Assembly (NCBI RefSeq): GCF_900188095.1
Contig: NZ_FZOT01000001.1
Coordinates: 310,001-374,000 of the forward strand
Origin: Noviherbaspirillum humi
GTDB taxonomy: Bacteria; Pseudomonadota; Gammaproteobacteria; Burkholderiales; Burkholderiaceae_D
Direction of reading: 5' to 3'
Length of the DNA: 64,000 nucleotides
The notes below the pieces were generated by a model that saw only the letters and a program-made list of their open reading frames with translations, was not told the origin of the DNA and searched no databases. Position 1 is the stretch's first letter. Each line of letters starts with the position of its first letter. Made by a program: the position numbers and the translations under genes. This document shows, piece by piece, positions 17,248 through 26,743 of the stretch.

Positions 17248-19929
17248 TTACGCCGCCAGCTTGCGCGTCGGCGCTTTCTTGGCGGCAGTCTTCTTTACCG
17301 CCGTCTTCTTCGTGGCGGGCGCCTTCTTCACCGCCGGCGTCTTGGCCGCGGTTTTTGCCGCCACCGCCGACACCGCGGCTTCCGAACCCGCTTCCTTCGC
17401 CGCCGCCTTGCCGCGCGCCGGCGCGCTCTTGCGCTCCTCGAACTCGAAGCTCACCTTGCCATCCTTGGCGCGCACCAGATAAGCCTTGAACGGCCGTCGG
17501 GTGCGCTGGGAGACGAAGCCCGGCAGCAGGTCGGTGCGGCCTTCGTTGAGCAGCTTGGCCATCTGCTCCGGCAGGATTTCCTGCTGAAGGATGATGCGGC
17601 CGCTGCGGAAGTCGCAGGCCTTGGGCTTGGCGACCGTCTTTTCGCAGACATAGGCCAGGCCCATTTCATACACGCCGCTGCTGCATTTCGGGCAGGGGCC
17701 GAGCGGCGTCTGCTCGCTGAAGTCCACGCCCTCGCCATCCTCCGACTCGTCCTGGTTCTGGCCGAAGTCGAATTCCAGCTTGAAGTTGTTGATGTCGTTG
17801 TCGCGCGAAATCTTCAGGATGGCCGCGAAAGGCCGGCCCATCTTCGAGCGGAAGCCCTGCAGCGGACCGATTTCGCGCTTGGCCAGCAGTTCTTCCACTT
17901 CCTCCACTTCGAACTGGCGGCCGCCCGGCGTCTTGCCCATCGAGAAGTCGCACTGGGTGCAGGCGAAGCGGCGGTAGTTTTCCTTCACCACGCCGCCGCA
18001 GTTCGGGCAGGGCGTGCGCAGGGTCGCATAGTCGCCCGGGATGGTTTCGTTGTTGTACTCCTTGGCGCGCTTGACGATGATTTGCGCCATCTGCGCGATC
18101 TCGCGCATGAACTCTTCGCGGCTGATCCTGCCGCGCTCCATTTGCGCCAGCTTGTATTCCCATTCGCCGGTGAGTTCGGGCGCGGTGAGTTCGTTCACGC
18201 CGAGGCCGCGCAGCAGCGTCATCAGCTGGAAAGCCTTGGCGGTCGGCACCAGTTCGCGGCCTTCGCGCAGCAGGTACTTTTCGTTCAGCAGGCCTTCGAT
18301 GATGGCGGCGCGGGTGGCGGGCGTGCCGAGACCCTTGCCGGCCATGGCTTCGCGCAGGTCCTCGTCATCCACCAGCTTGCCGGCGCCTTCCATCGCCGAC
18401 AGCAGGGTCGCTTCGGTGTAGCGGGCGGGCGGCTTGGTCACCAGGCCGACGGCATTCACCTTGTCGGTCTTGACCTTCTCGCCCGGCGCGACCGGCACCA
18501 GGATGTTGCCGTCGCTCTTGCCGCTGCCGTCTTCCTTCTTTTCCGACTTCTCGGGCGCCACCGCCTCGCGGCCGTAGATCGCGAGCCAGCCGGCATGGGT
18601 CATGACCTTGCCTTCGCTCTTGAACTGGTGGCCGGATACCTCGGTGAAGCGGGTGGTCACCTGGAATTCGGCGGCCGGGAAGAACACCGCCATGAAGCGC
18701 CGCGTCACCAGGTCGTACAGCTTCTGCTCCGGCTCGGACAGGTTCTTCGGCGCCTGGGTGGTGGGGATGATGGCGAAGTGATCGCTGATCTTGGTGTTGT
18801 CGAAGATGCGCTTGTTCGGCTTGACCCAGCCCTTGTCCAGGATCTGCTTGGCGAATTGATGGTAGTTGTGGTTCTCGGCAACCACGTCCAGGGTCTGCTT
18901 CACCGTGGCGATGTAGTCTTCCGGCAGGTGGCGCGAGTCGGTACGCGGGTAGGTCAGTACCTTGTGCTTCTCGTACAGCGCCTGCGCCAGGCCGAGGGTG
19001 TTCTTGGCGGAGAAGCCGAAGCGGGCATTGGCCTCGCGCTGCAGGCTGGTGAGGTCGAACAGGGCCGGCGCCATCTGGGTGGTCGGCTTGGACTCCTCGG
19101 TGACGGTGCCGAGCTTGCCGCGGCAGGCGGCGACGATGGACTCGGCCGCGGCCTGGCTCCAGAGCCGCTCCGGCCGCTTCTCAGGATCGTTCTCGTCCTT
19201 CTTGTGCCTGGTGTCGAGCCAGCGTCCTTCGTAGACGCCGGCGGCGCAGACGAACTCGGCGCGCACTTCCCAGTAGTCGCGCGGCACGAATTTCTTGATC
19301 TTCTCCTCGCGCTCCACCACGATCGACAGCGTCGGCGTCTGCACCCGGCCCACGGTGGTCAGGTAGAAGCCGCCTTCCTTGGAGTTGAAGGCCGTCATCG
19401 CGCGGGTGCCGTTGATGCCGATCAGCCAGTCGGCCTCGCTGCGGCAGCGGGCGGCGTCGGCCAGCGGCAGCATGTCGCTGTCCTCGCGCAGATGCTTGAA
19501 GCCTTCACGGATGGCGCCCGGGGTCATCGACTGCAGCCACAGCCGCTTGATCGGCTGTTTGGCCTTGGCGTACTGCGTGATCAAGCGGAAGATCAATTCG
19601 CCTTCGCGCCCGGCGTCGCAGGCGTTGATAAGCATCGACACGTCCTTGCGCTTGATGAGCCGGTTCAGCACCTTCAGGCGCGACTCGGTCTTGGCGATCG
19701 GATTCAGGGCGAAATGCGGCGGAATGATGGGCAGATGGGTGAAGGTCCATTTGCCGCGCTTGACGTCGTACTCTTCCGGCACCGCGATTTCGACCAGGTG
19801 GCCGACGGCGGACGAGAGGACGAACTCGTCGGATTCGAAGTACTCATCGTGCTTGGTGAAGCCGCCGAGCGACTTCGCGATGTCATTCGCGACCGACGGC
19901 TTTTCGGCGATGATGAGGGCTTTAGTCAT
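17248..19929 (-). CDS. topB: DNA topoisomerase III
   Basis: The 893-residue type IA topoisomerase begins with the TOPRIM segment (ALIIAEKPSVA) and has the catalytic Tyr327 in TYPRTDS; position and length fit the TopB family with its extra C-terminal zinc-like modules (CPNCGG, CTQCDF, CPKCSS). The last 50 or so residues are a Lys/Ala/Pro/Thr-rich, histone H1-like tail that probably binds DNA non-specifically. It resolves single-stranded catenanes and recombination intermediates. It is the last gene of the lysM-dprA-smg-topB series on this strand. Confidence 0.95.
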   Translation of the reverse strand: MTKALIIAEKPSVANDIAKSLGGFTKHDEYFESDEFVLSSAVGHLVEIAVPEEYDVKRGKWTFTHLPIIPPHFALNPIAKTESRLKVLNRLIKRKDVSMLINACDAGREGELIFRLITQYAKAKQPIKRLWLQSMTPGAIREGFKHLREDSDMLPLADAARCRSEADWLIGINGTRAMTAFNSKEGGFYLTTVGRVQTPTLSIVVEREEKIKKFVPRDYWEVRAEFVCAAGVYEGRWLDTRHKKDENDPEKRPERLWSQAAAESIVAACRGKLGTVTEESKPTTQMAPALFDLTSLQREANARFGFSAKNTLGLAQALYEKHKVLTYPRTDSRHLPEDYIATVKQTLDVVAENHNYHQFAKQILDKGWVKPNKRIFDNTKISDHFAIIPTTQAPKNLSEPEQKLYDLVTRRFMAVFFPAAEFQVTTRFTEVSGHQFKSEGKVMTHAGWLAIYGREAVAPEKSEKKEDGSGKSDGNILVPVAPGEKVKTDKVNAVGLVTKPPARYTEATLLSAMEGAGKLVDDEDLREAMAGKGLGTPATRAAIIEGLLNEKYLLREGRELVPTAKAFQLMTLLRGLGVNELTAPELTGEWEYKLAQMERGRISREEFMREIAQMAQIIVKRAKEYNNETIPGDYATLRTPCPNCGGVVKENYRRFACTQCDFSMGKTPGGRQFEVEEVEELLAKREIGPLQGFRSKMGRPFAAILKISRDNDINNFKLEFDFGQNQDESEDGEGVDFSEQTPLGPCPKCSSGVYEMGLAYVCEKTVAKPKACDFRSGRIILQQEILPEQMAKLLNEGRTDLLPGFVSQRTRRPFKAYLVRAKDGKVSFEFEERKSAPARGKAAAKEAGSEAAVSAVAAKTAAKTPAVKKAPATKKTAVKKTAAKKAPTRKLAA

Positions 19930-20197
19930 AACGTTGATCTCGAGGATAGGTGCCCAACCCGAAGGTGCGCCATTGGCGCAGGCCGTTCATGCGGGGTTCG
20001 GCACGGAAATTTAAGCTTGGCAATTCCTGGCAACGGCACAGATAGGGACCAAGCGAGCTTAATCAAGCGGCCAATGATAAGCGCGTTGCGCAGCGAACGG
20101 CAAGCGCGCAGCCGTTGAAGCAGGAAAGCCAGGCGGGATGCTGCCAAATCGGACGGCCGCTGCCCCGTCCTGGTTCGCTGCGCGGATGAAGTGAAAT

Positions 20198-20674
20198 TCA
20201 GTGCAGCAGTCGGGGTTCGGCGTCTTCGTCGTCGAGGAACAATTCATCGAACATGAGGCCGTCCGGTTCCTTGCCCTGGCTCCAGAGCACCATGAGCACG
20301 ATGACCTTCAGCTTGTCCAGCGAAAAGTCCGACGCGGCAACGGCCAGCGCGCGCTCGATCACGATCTCGCGCTGGATTGAATCGATCACCTTGGCCGATT
20401 CGAGGAACTGCAGGAAACCGATGGCCTCCGTGCCGAGCAGATCGTACTCCTGCTGCGCATAGATGCGGGTGCCGAAGGAAAACGCGGTTTGCTGGGGGTG
20501 ATGGTCGGAAAAGCCGTGGGTGGTTTCAGCCAGATCGGTCAGCCAGCCCAGCGCTTCGGAAATCTCTTCGTCCTCGAAGCCGGCAGCCGAGAGTTTCTTT
20601 ACCAGGACGTCCGGATCCGGGCAGGCGTCGGGACGATAATAGGTTTCGTACAAATAGACGAGGACATCAAACAT
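20198..20674 (-). CDS. smg: Smg family protein (DUF494)
   Basis: The 158-residue helical protein matches Smg/DUF494, with the N-terminal [12 protein letters not shown] and the C-terminal [16 protein letters not shown]. Its function is not established; it is regularly placed between dprA and a type IA topoisomerase, as here. The start has only a weak ribosome site. It is separated from dprA by about 220 bases and from topB by about 270 bases. Confidence 0.92.
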   Translation of the reverse strand: MFDVLVYLYETYYRPDACPDPDVLVKKLSAAGFEDEEISEALGWLTDLAETTHGFSDHHPQQTAFSFGTRIYAQQEYDLLGTEAIGFLQFLESAKVIDSIQREIVIERALAVAASDFSLDKLKVIVLMVLWSQGKEPDGLMFDELFLDDEDAEPRLLH

Positions 20675-20894
20675 GGCTTTACACTCGTGTTAGTCAACAG
20701 GATCACAGCCGTGCTGCGGGGCTGCACTCGAGACACTTCTCAGACTCAAAATTTCTTTACACCAAGCTTGATTCCATCAAGAAAAGTCGGGTCGTTGCAC
20801 GCCAGGGTTGATTAGTGGGAAAGTCCGATTACAGCATAACTGAAAAAAGCAAGCGGAAGAAGCGTGGAATTCCCTATTTCAAGGGAAATCTTGA

Positions 20895-22013
20895 TCAAAC
20901 GATACGCCGGTAATTGCCATTGGGGAGCAACTCTACCCGGTTTTCCATTTCCAGGTGCAGAAGCGCCGTGGACAGGCTGGCGATGTCCAGCCCGCTGCGC
21001 ATCGCCAGCACATCCACCGGCGCCGGATCATGGCCGAGCGCCTGCAGCACCTGTGAAGTCATGACATCGTCGGCGGGCTTGCCGGCATCGGGATCCTCCG
21101 TCGACGCCCGGCAAGCCGCCGCCAAGGCCCCGATCTCTTCCAGGACGTCCTGCGCCGATTCCACCAGCTTGGCGCCCTGCTTGATCAGCAGATGGCAGCC
21201 CTTGGAGAGCGGCGAATGAATGGAGCCCGGGATGGCGAATACGTCCCGGCCCTGTTCCAGCGCCAGACGGGCGGTGATCAGCGAGCCGGATTGCGCCGCA
21301 GCCTCCACCACCAGCACGCCGCGCGACAATCCGGAAATGATGCGGTTGCGGCGCGGGAAATTGGCGGCAATGGCCGGCGTGCCGAGCGGATATTCGCTCA
21401 GCAGGCAGCCCTCGGCGGCGATCTCGTGCGCCAGCCGGTGATTGCGCGAGGGGTAAACGATGTCGGGCCCGGTGCCGATCACCGCCACCGTGCCGCCTGC
21501 CCCCTTGAGCCCGCCGCGATGGGCGGCGGCGTCTATCCCGAGCGCGAGGCCGGAAATGATGCCGAGGCCGGACTGGCTCAGGGCTTCGGCGAAGCGCTCC
21601 GCATTGGCCATGCCTTGCGCGGTGGCGTTGCGGCTGCCGACGACGGCGATGGCCGGCGCCGTCAGCAAGGCCAGCCTGCCCTTGGCGTAGAGCACCAGCG
21701 GCGGGTCGAAGGTTTGCAGCAGGGAGGAAGGATAGGCCGGATCGCCCAGCAGCAGGACATGGTTGCCGGGCGCCTGCGCCCAGGTCAGCGTTTTATCGAT
21801 CAGCGCGCTGGTGGTGTCGGAAACCGGCTCCAGCAGGGCGTCGGCAACGCGCGCCGGCACGACGTCCCGCAGTGCCACCGGATCGGCCGCGAAGATGTTC
21901 GACGGCAGGCCGAAGGCCGCCAGCAGCTTGCGCGCAGTCGCGGGGCCGACGCCGGGCGTCTGCTCAAGCCGCAGCCAGTCCGCGATTTCCTGATGACGCT
22001 CGGCGCTCGCCAT
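20895..22013 (-). CDS. dprA: DNA-processing protein DprA
   Basis: The 372-residue protein has an N-terminal SAM/HhH-like region (about 1-60), the Rossmann-like DprA core with GSRNATAQG and SGLALGIDAAAH, and a C-terminal winged-helix domain (about 310-372). DprA loads RecA on incoming single-stranded DNA during transformation. It begins 12 bases after the lysM gene stop, so the two are probably co-transcribed. Confidence 0.94.
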   Translation of the reverse strand: MASAERHQEIADWLRLEQTPGVGPATARKLLAAFGLPSNIFAADPVALRDVVPARVADALLEPVSDTTSALIDKTLTWAQAPGNHVLLLGDPAYPSSLLQTFDPPLVLYAKGRLALLTAPAIAVVGSRNATAQGMANAERFAEALSQSGLGIISGLALGIDAAAHRGGLKGAGGTVAVIGTGPDIVYPSRNHRLAHEIAAEGCLLSEYPLGTPAIAANFPRRNRIISGLSRGVLVVEAAAQSGSLITARLALEQGRDVFAIPGSIHSPLSKGCHLLIKQGAKLVESAQDVLEEIGALAAACRASTEDPDAGKPADDVMTSQVLQALGHDPAPVDVLAMRSGLDIASLSTALLHLEMENRVELLPNGNYRRIV

Positions 22014-22025
22014 GCGGGCGCAACC

Positions 22026-23120
22026 TTACTCGGATGACCTGGCCGGGTCGCCGACCTGGACCGAATCGGTGACCTGCATCACCAAGGCATAGGAGATGCG
22101 GTCGAAGGTGCGGAACACGAACAGGCTGCCGTACTGCTGGTCGGGCAGCTTGACCGGCTGCCGCCGGTCGGTGCGGTCCGGCACGATGGTGCCGAGGCGA
22201 TACAGATCGAGCACCGTACCGGCGTCGATGCCGTCGGCGCTGCCGCGATTGATGGTGACGATCTGATTCTGGCCGGCATGGCTGACGCCGCCGTAGACCG
22301 ACACCACCCGGGCATCGACCGGTTTTTCCGGCGCATGCGGTACATAGTTCAGCACCGGCGCCGGCGGCAGCGGCACGAGGCGGTCGCCGATGCCCATTTC
22401 CTGCTTGACTTCCGCGACTGTAAACATATGTGCTTCATTGGGAGCGCGGGCGGCGCGCGCCAGGTTCACGGTGCCGAGGTAGGCGGCCTCATAGCCGATC
22501 ACGGCGCCGTTCACCGGATCCCTGAGCGGCACGCCGGGGCGGAACACCTGAAAGCTGGTGACGTTGCCGATGTCGCCGCGCACGAAGGCCTTGTCGTTCT
22601 TGCCCAGGATGACGCGGTTTGCCTCGGCAGCAATGATGCGGGGCGCGCCGTTCAATTCCGCCGGTCCGATGACGAGCGGCTGCGAGAGGAAAGGCTCGAT
22701 GAGGTGCGAGGGAATCGATGGAATGGATTGCGCCGACAGTTCTTCGCTGCGGATCTGCGGCTTGAGCTTGAGCGTATCGCCGTCCGCATTGCCGATCTGA
22801 TTACCGCTGCCGATGGCGTTGCCGAGGCGCAGGCGGCCGGCGGCGCGGTCGAGGTAGACGATCTGGCCAGGGTAGATCCAGTGCGGGTTGCGGATCTGCT
22901 CCCGGTTCATGCCCCAAACCTGTGGCCAGCACCAGGGTTGGGAAAGGAATCGGCCGGAAATGCCCCAAAGCGTGTCGCCGCGCACCACCACATGCTGGTC
23001 CGGGGCGCTGGCCAGAAAGGCGCAGCGCGGATCATTCGCAGGCTGGCCGGCATCGGCGGCGAAGCCTGCGGACGCGCTGAGCAGGGAAAGGAAAAGTGCG
23101 GCTGTGCTAAACTTTTTCAT
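22026..23120 (-). CDS. LysM-domain exported protein
   Basis: The 364-residue product has a signal peptide (MKKFSTAALFLSLLSASAGFA) and one LysM peptidoglycan-binding module (about residues 42-95: HVVVRGDTLWGISGRFL...IYPGQIVYL). The rest is beta-rich and shared by the family found next to dprA in betaproteobacteria. I placed the start at 23120 because the signal peptide begins there; a longer frame continues upstream without any targeting signal. It is divergent from def. Confidence 0.88.
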   Translation of the reverse strand: MKKFSTAALFLSLLSASAGFAADAGQPANDPRCAFLASAPDQHVVVRGDTLWGISGRFLSQPWCWPQVWGMNREQIRNPHWIYPGQIVYLDRAAGRLRLGNAIGSGNQIGNADGDTLKLKPQIRSEELSAQSIPSIPSHLIEPFLSQPLVIGPAELNGAPRIIAAEANRVILGKNDKAFVRGDIGNVTSFQVFRPGVPLRDPVNGAVIGYEAAYLGTVNLARAARAPNEAHMFTVAEVKQEMGIGDRLVPLPPAPVLNYVPHAPEKPVDARVVSVYGGVSHAGQNQIVTINRGSADGIDAGTVLDLYRLGTIVPDRTDRRQPVKLPDQQYGSLFVFRTFDRISYALVMQVTDSVQVGDPARSSE

Positions 23121-23298
23121 AGGTGGTCCGGTCAATTCGGCTCTTCGTTTGTTTATTGTTGTTGTCGCGCCGCGGCAGGCTGATTTAGGCGGTATGGCAT
23201 GAAAATATTGCCACAGTGAATCAAATTCTGCCCACAAATCCTGGTGCTCGCAAGGCAAAAGGCGTTCTTATCCCGTTGCGCTGTTGCGCAAAAGTCGT

Positions 23299-23832
23299 AT
23301 GTCTCTATTAAATATCCTGCGTTACCCCGATCCCCGGTTGCACAAGGTTGCCAAGCCGGTAGCGGTCTTCGACGAGCGGTTGAAGAAGCTGGCCGCCGAC
23401 ATGGCCGAAACCATGTACGAGGCGCCTGGCATCGGCCTGGCCGCCACCCAGGTCGATGTGCATGAGCAAATCGTCGTCATCGACATCTCCGATACTCATG
23501 ATGCCCTGCAAGTATTCATTAACCCGGAAGTGGTCTGGGCCAGCGAGGAGAAGCAGGTGTACGACGAAGGCTGCCTGTCGGTGCCCGGCATCTACGACGG
23601 CGTGGAGCGCCCTTCCCGGGTCAAGGTGCGCGCCTTGGATCTCGACGGCAAACCGTTCGAGGTCGACGTCGATGGCCTGATGGCGGTCTGCATCCAGCAT
23701 GAAATGGATCACCTCAAGGGCAAGGTTTTCGTCGAGTATCTCTCGCCGCTGAAACGCAACCGCATCAAGACCAAGCTGCAGAAGGAAGAACGCGAACTCA
23801 TGCGCGACCGGAAAAAGACGGCGGTGCGCTGA
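23299..23832 (+). CDS. def: Peptide deformylase
   Basis: The 177-residue enzyme removes the formyl group from nascent N-terminal methionine. All three motifs are present: [13 protein letters not shown] and QHEMDH, with metal ligands His134 and His138 and catalytic Glu135. I use the ATG at 23299 ([11 protein letters not shown]), which fits the family; an in-frame TTG lies 15 bases upstream. It precedes fmt by 54 bases. Confidence 0.96.
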   Translation: MSLLNILRYPDPRLHKVAKPVAVFDERLKKLAADMAETMYEAPGIGLAATQVDVHEQIVVIDISDTHDALQVFINPEVVWASEEKQVYDEGCLSVPGIYDGVERPSRVKVRALDLDGKPFEVDVDGLMAVCIQHEMDHLKGKVFVEYLSPLKRNRIKTKLQKEERELMRDRKKTAVR

Positions 23833-23872
23833 CCTTCATCCTGCCGGCGCGGCGCTGAGGGTCTCGAGCGGC

Positions 23873-23878
23873 TACAAT
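23873..23878 (+). promoter_or_regulatory. Candidate -10 element directly before fmt
   Basis: TACAAT lies eight bases before the fmt ATG, with no ribosome site between, so a transcript from it would be nearly leaderless. No convincing -35 is visible, and fmt could equally be read from def. Low confidence. Confidence 0.3.
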
Positions 23879-23886
23879 CCAGCCCC

Positions 23887-24840
23887 ATGAAAATCATCTT
23901 CGCCGGTACGCCCGAATTTGCTGCCGTCGCGCTTAAGGACTTGCACGACGCCGGCTTCGACATTCCCCTCGTCCTCACCCAGCCCGACCGTCCGGCCGGC
24001 CGCGGCATGCAGCTGCAGGCCTCGCCCGTGAAGCAGTTCGCCCAGGCGCACGGCATTTCGGTGGCGCAGCCGGTATCGCTGCGGCTCGATGGAAAATATC
24101 CCGACGCGGCGCGCGAAGCGCAGCAATTGCTGCAGGCCACGCCGCATGACGTCATGGTGGTCGCCGCCTATGGCCTGATCCTGCCGCGCTGGGTGCTGGA
24201 CCTGCCCCGGCATGGCTGCATCAATATCCATGCGTCGCTGCTGCCGCGCTGGCGCGGCGCCGCGCCCATCCATCGGGCCATCGAGTCCGGTGACGCCGAG
24301 ACCGGCGTCACCATCATGCAGATGGAGGAAGGACTGGACACCGGCCCGATGCTGCTGAAGGAAGCGGTTGCCATCGAGCCGCAGGACACCACCGGCAGCC
24401 TGCACGACAAGCTGGCGCAACTGGGCGGCAGGATGATCGTCGATACCCTGCGCCGCCTGCAGAAGGCGCCGCTGCAGGCCGCGCCGCAGCCGGAGCAGGG
24501 GGTGACCTATGCCGCCAAGATCAGCAAGGAAGAAGCGGCGCTCGACTTCACCCAGCCGGCCGAACAGCTGGCGCGCAAGATCCGGGCATTCAATCCCTTT
24601 CCCGGCGCCGGCGGACAGTTCGGCGGCGTCACCCTGAAATTGTGGCAGGCCGAAGTGGTAACCGCGCCTTCGTCCGCCCGGCCGGGACAGGTCCTGGTGG
24701 CGGATGCCCAGCAGGGTGTGGTGGTTGCCTGCGGCAGCGGCGCGCTGCGCCTGGCCGAATTGCAAAAGCCCGGCGGCAAGCGCCTGCGGGCGGCCGAGTT
24801 CCTCAAGGGCTTCCCGATAGAAGGCGGCAGCTTCGCCTGA
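23887..24840 (+). CDS. fmt: Methionyl-tRNA formyltransferase
   Basis: The 317-residue enzyme formylates initiator Met-tRNA using 10-formyltetrahydrofolate. The catalytic signature [18 protein letters not shown] is at about residues 113-130, with the N-terminal FAGTPEFAA segment and a C-terminal OB-like domain after about 205. Length is normal. It follows def, its functional partner, on the same strand, and converges on the Lrp-type gene with a 15-base gap. Confidence 0.96.
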   Translation: MKIIFAGTPEFAAVALKDLHDAGFDIPLVLTQPDRPAGRGMQLQASPVKQFAQAHGISVAQPVSLRLDGKYPDAAREAQQLLQATPHDVMVVAAYGLILPRWVLDLPRHGCINIHASLLPRWRGAAPIHRAIESGDAETGVTIMQMEEGLDTGPMLLKEAVAIEPQDTTGSLHDKLAQLGGRMIVDTLRRLQKAPLQAAPQPEQGVTYAAKISKEEAALDFTQPAEQLARKIRAFNPFPGAGGQFGGVTLKLWQAEVVTAPSSARPGQVLVADAQQGVVVACGSGALRLAELQKPGGKRLRAAEFLKGFPIEGGSFA

Positions 24841-24855
24841 CAATGTCCATGCTCG

Positions 24856-25329
24856 TCAGCGGCCGCGATCCAGCGGCAGCGGGCTGACCGGCTTGATCTC
24901 TTCCAGGCAGACGGTGGAGCGCACCCCGGACACGCCCGGCACCTGCATCAGCCTGTCGGTGAGGAAAGCCGACAGCGATTTCAGGTCGCTCGCCACCACC
25001 TTCAGCAGATAGTCGAAATCCCCGGAAATCGCGTAGCACTCCAGGATTTCCGGAAATTGCCGGATCACCTTTTCCATGGACCGCACCTGCTTGAACTGCT
25101 CGCGGTCGAGGTTGAGGCTGACGAAGGCGGTCACGCCCAGCCCGATGGCCTCGGGATCGATCTTCACCGTATAGCCGCGTATCACGCCTTCGCTCTCCAT
25201 GCGCTGCACGCGGCGATAGCATTGCGGCGCCGAGAGACTGGCCTTGTCCGACAGTTCCACGTTCGAGGCGCGGCCGTTTTCCTGCAGCGTGCGCAGGATG
25301 GCGCGGTCATACCTGTCGAGAGACTGCAT
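24856..25329 (-). CDS. Lrp/AsnC family transcriptional regulator
   Basis: The 157-residue regulator has an N-terminal helix-turn-helix (LDRYDRAILRTLQENGR... LSAPQCYRRVQRME, about residues 3-50) and a C-terminal RAM effector domain with GDFDYLLKV. GGAG precedes the ATG at 25329. It is divergent from rocD and the arginine-dihydrolase-like gene, which it probably controls in response to arginine, ornithine or a related amino acid; this is inferred from position. Confidence 0.9.
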   Translation of the reverse strand: MQSLDRYDRAILRTLQENGRASNVELSDKASLSAPQCYRRVQRMESEGVIRGYTVKIDPEAIGLGVTAFVSLNLDREQFKQVRSMEKVIRQFPEILECYAISGDFDYLLKVVASDLKSLSAFLTDRLMQVPGVSGVRSTVCLEEIKPVSPLPLDRGR

Positions 25330-25367
25330 GGTTTCTCCAAAATAGGGTATATGGATGAACGATTCTT

Positions 25368-25400
25368 GCACATAAGACTGGTTTCATGTCTGATTATGCA
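25368..25400. promoter_or_regulatory. Candidate operator dyad between lrp-type gene and rocD
   Basis: An imperfect dyad (GCACATAAGAC then GTCTGATTATGC, nine bases apart) lies midway in the divergent intergenic region. Lrp/AsnC proteins usually bind such degenerate dyads near their own gene, so this is the most likely operator. The symmetry is partial and could be chance. Confidence 0.35.
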
Positions 25401-25464
25401 AAAACGTTTCTCGCCTTTATCCGTAAGATGATCCCTATTCCGCTCACTTTTTCGGGAGGGGCAA

Positions 25465-26706
25465 ATGGAAACGATCATCCAGATGGAAGCGCGGTATTGC
25501 GCCGCGAACTACGACCCGCTGCCGGTGGTGCTGACCCGGGGCGCCGGCGTATGGTTGTGGGATGTGCATGGCAAGCGCTATCTCGACATGATGTCGGCCT
25601 ACTCCGCCGTCAGCTTCGGTCATAGCCATCCGGCCCTGGTGGATGCGCTCGCCGCTCAAGCCCGGCGGCTGGCAGTCACCTCCCGCGCCTTCCATACCGA
25701 CCGCCTCGCGCCCTTCCTGCAAACCCTGTGCGAGATGACCGGCATGGCGCGGGCGCTGCCGATGAATACCGGCGCCGAAGCCGTCGAAACCGCGATCAAG
25801 GCGGCGCGCAAATGGGCTTATCAGGTCAAGGGAGTGCAGCCGGAAAGGGCGCAGATCATCGTCTGCGACGGCAATTTCGCCGGCCGCACCACCACCATCG
25901 TCGGCTTCTCCTCCGAGGCGCAATACCGCGAGGGCTTCGGTCCCTTCACGCCGGGATTCGTCTCGGTGCCCTTCGGCGATGCCGCCGCGCTGGAAGCGGC
26001 GATCACGCCCGATGCCGCCGCCTTCCTGGTGGAGCCGATCCAGGGCGAAGCCGGCATCGTGGTGCCGCCCGAAGGTTATTTGCGCGCCTGCCGCGAAATC
26101 TGCTCCCGCCACCGGGTGCTGCTCATCTGCGACGAGGTGCAGACCGGCCTCGGCCGCACTGGGCAGCTGCTGGCCTGCCAGCACGATGGCGTGCGGCCGG
26201 ACGGCCTGACATTGGGCAAGGCGCTCGGCGGCGGGCTGTTGCCGGTCTCCGCCTTCCTCGCCAGCGAGGAAGTGATGTCGGTGTTCCGGCCCGGCGACCA
26301 TGGCAGCACCTTCGGCGGCAATCCGCTGGCCGCGGCGGTCGGCCTCGCCGCCCTGCGCCTGCTGCGGGACGAAGGCCTGGCCGAACGTGCCGAGGCGCAG
26401 GGCCGCCGGCTGATGGACGGTCTGCGCCGGATTCGCCATCCGGCCATCCGCGACATTCGCGGCCGAGGCTTGCTGATCGGCCTGGAGCTCGACCCCGCCA
26501 TCGTTTCGGCGCGCGAATTCTGCGAGCGCCTGATGCGGCAAGGCGTGCTGTCGAAGGACACTCACCACACCGTGGTGCGCTTCGCGCCGCCGCTGATCAT
26601 CAGCGCCCAGCAGGTCGATGAAGCCCTGGCCATCATCGAATCGGTGTTCGCCGCCCTGCCGGCGCCCATTCTTCCCGCCGGCGAAGCGAAGCGCCTCGCC
26701 GCTTGA
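25465..26706 (+). CDS. rocD: Ornithine aminotransferase
   Basis: The 413-residue class III PLP aminotransferase converts ornithine and 2-oxoglutarate to glutamate semialdehyde and glutamate. It has the PLP Asp in LLICDEVQTGLGRTG, the Schiff-base Lys in LTLGKALGGG, and the family's N-terminal AANYDPLPVVL. GGGAGGGG precedes the ATG. It is followed by the arginine-dihydrolase-like gene after 37 bases, which supplies its substrate if that assignment is right. Confidence 0.92.
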   Translation: METIIQMEARYCAANYDPLPVVLTRGAGVWLWDVHGKRYLDMMSAYSAVSFGHSHPALVDALAAQARRLAVTSRAFHTDRLAPFLQTLCEMTGMARALPMNTGAEAVETAIKAARKWAYQVKGVQPERAQIIVCDGNFAGRTTTIVGFSSEAQYREGFGPFTPGFVSVPFGDAAALEAAITPDAAAFLVEPIQGEAGIVVPPEGYLRACREICSRHRVLLICDEVQTGLGRTGQLLACQHDGVRPDGLTLGKALGGGLLPVSAFLASEEVMSVFRPGDHGSTFGGNPLAAAVGLAALRLLRDEGLAERAEAQGRRLMDGLRRIRHPAIRDIRGRGLLIGLELDPAIVSAREFCERLMRQGVLSKDTHHTVVRFAPPLIISAQQVDEALAIIESVFAALPAPILPAGEAKRLAA

Positions 26707-26743
26707 CCCCGCCCTTCACCACCTCTCACAGGAGAAGCCATCC

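Noticed and set aside
17236-20118. A 960-residue open frame antisense to topB
   Set aside because: It is rich in Arg, Leu, Gly and His with no domain, and topB on the other strand is unmistakable; GC-rich third positions create such shadows.
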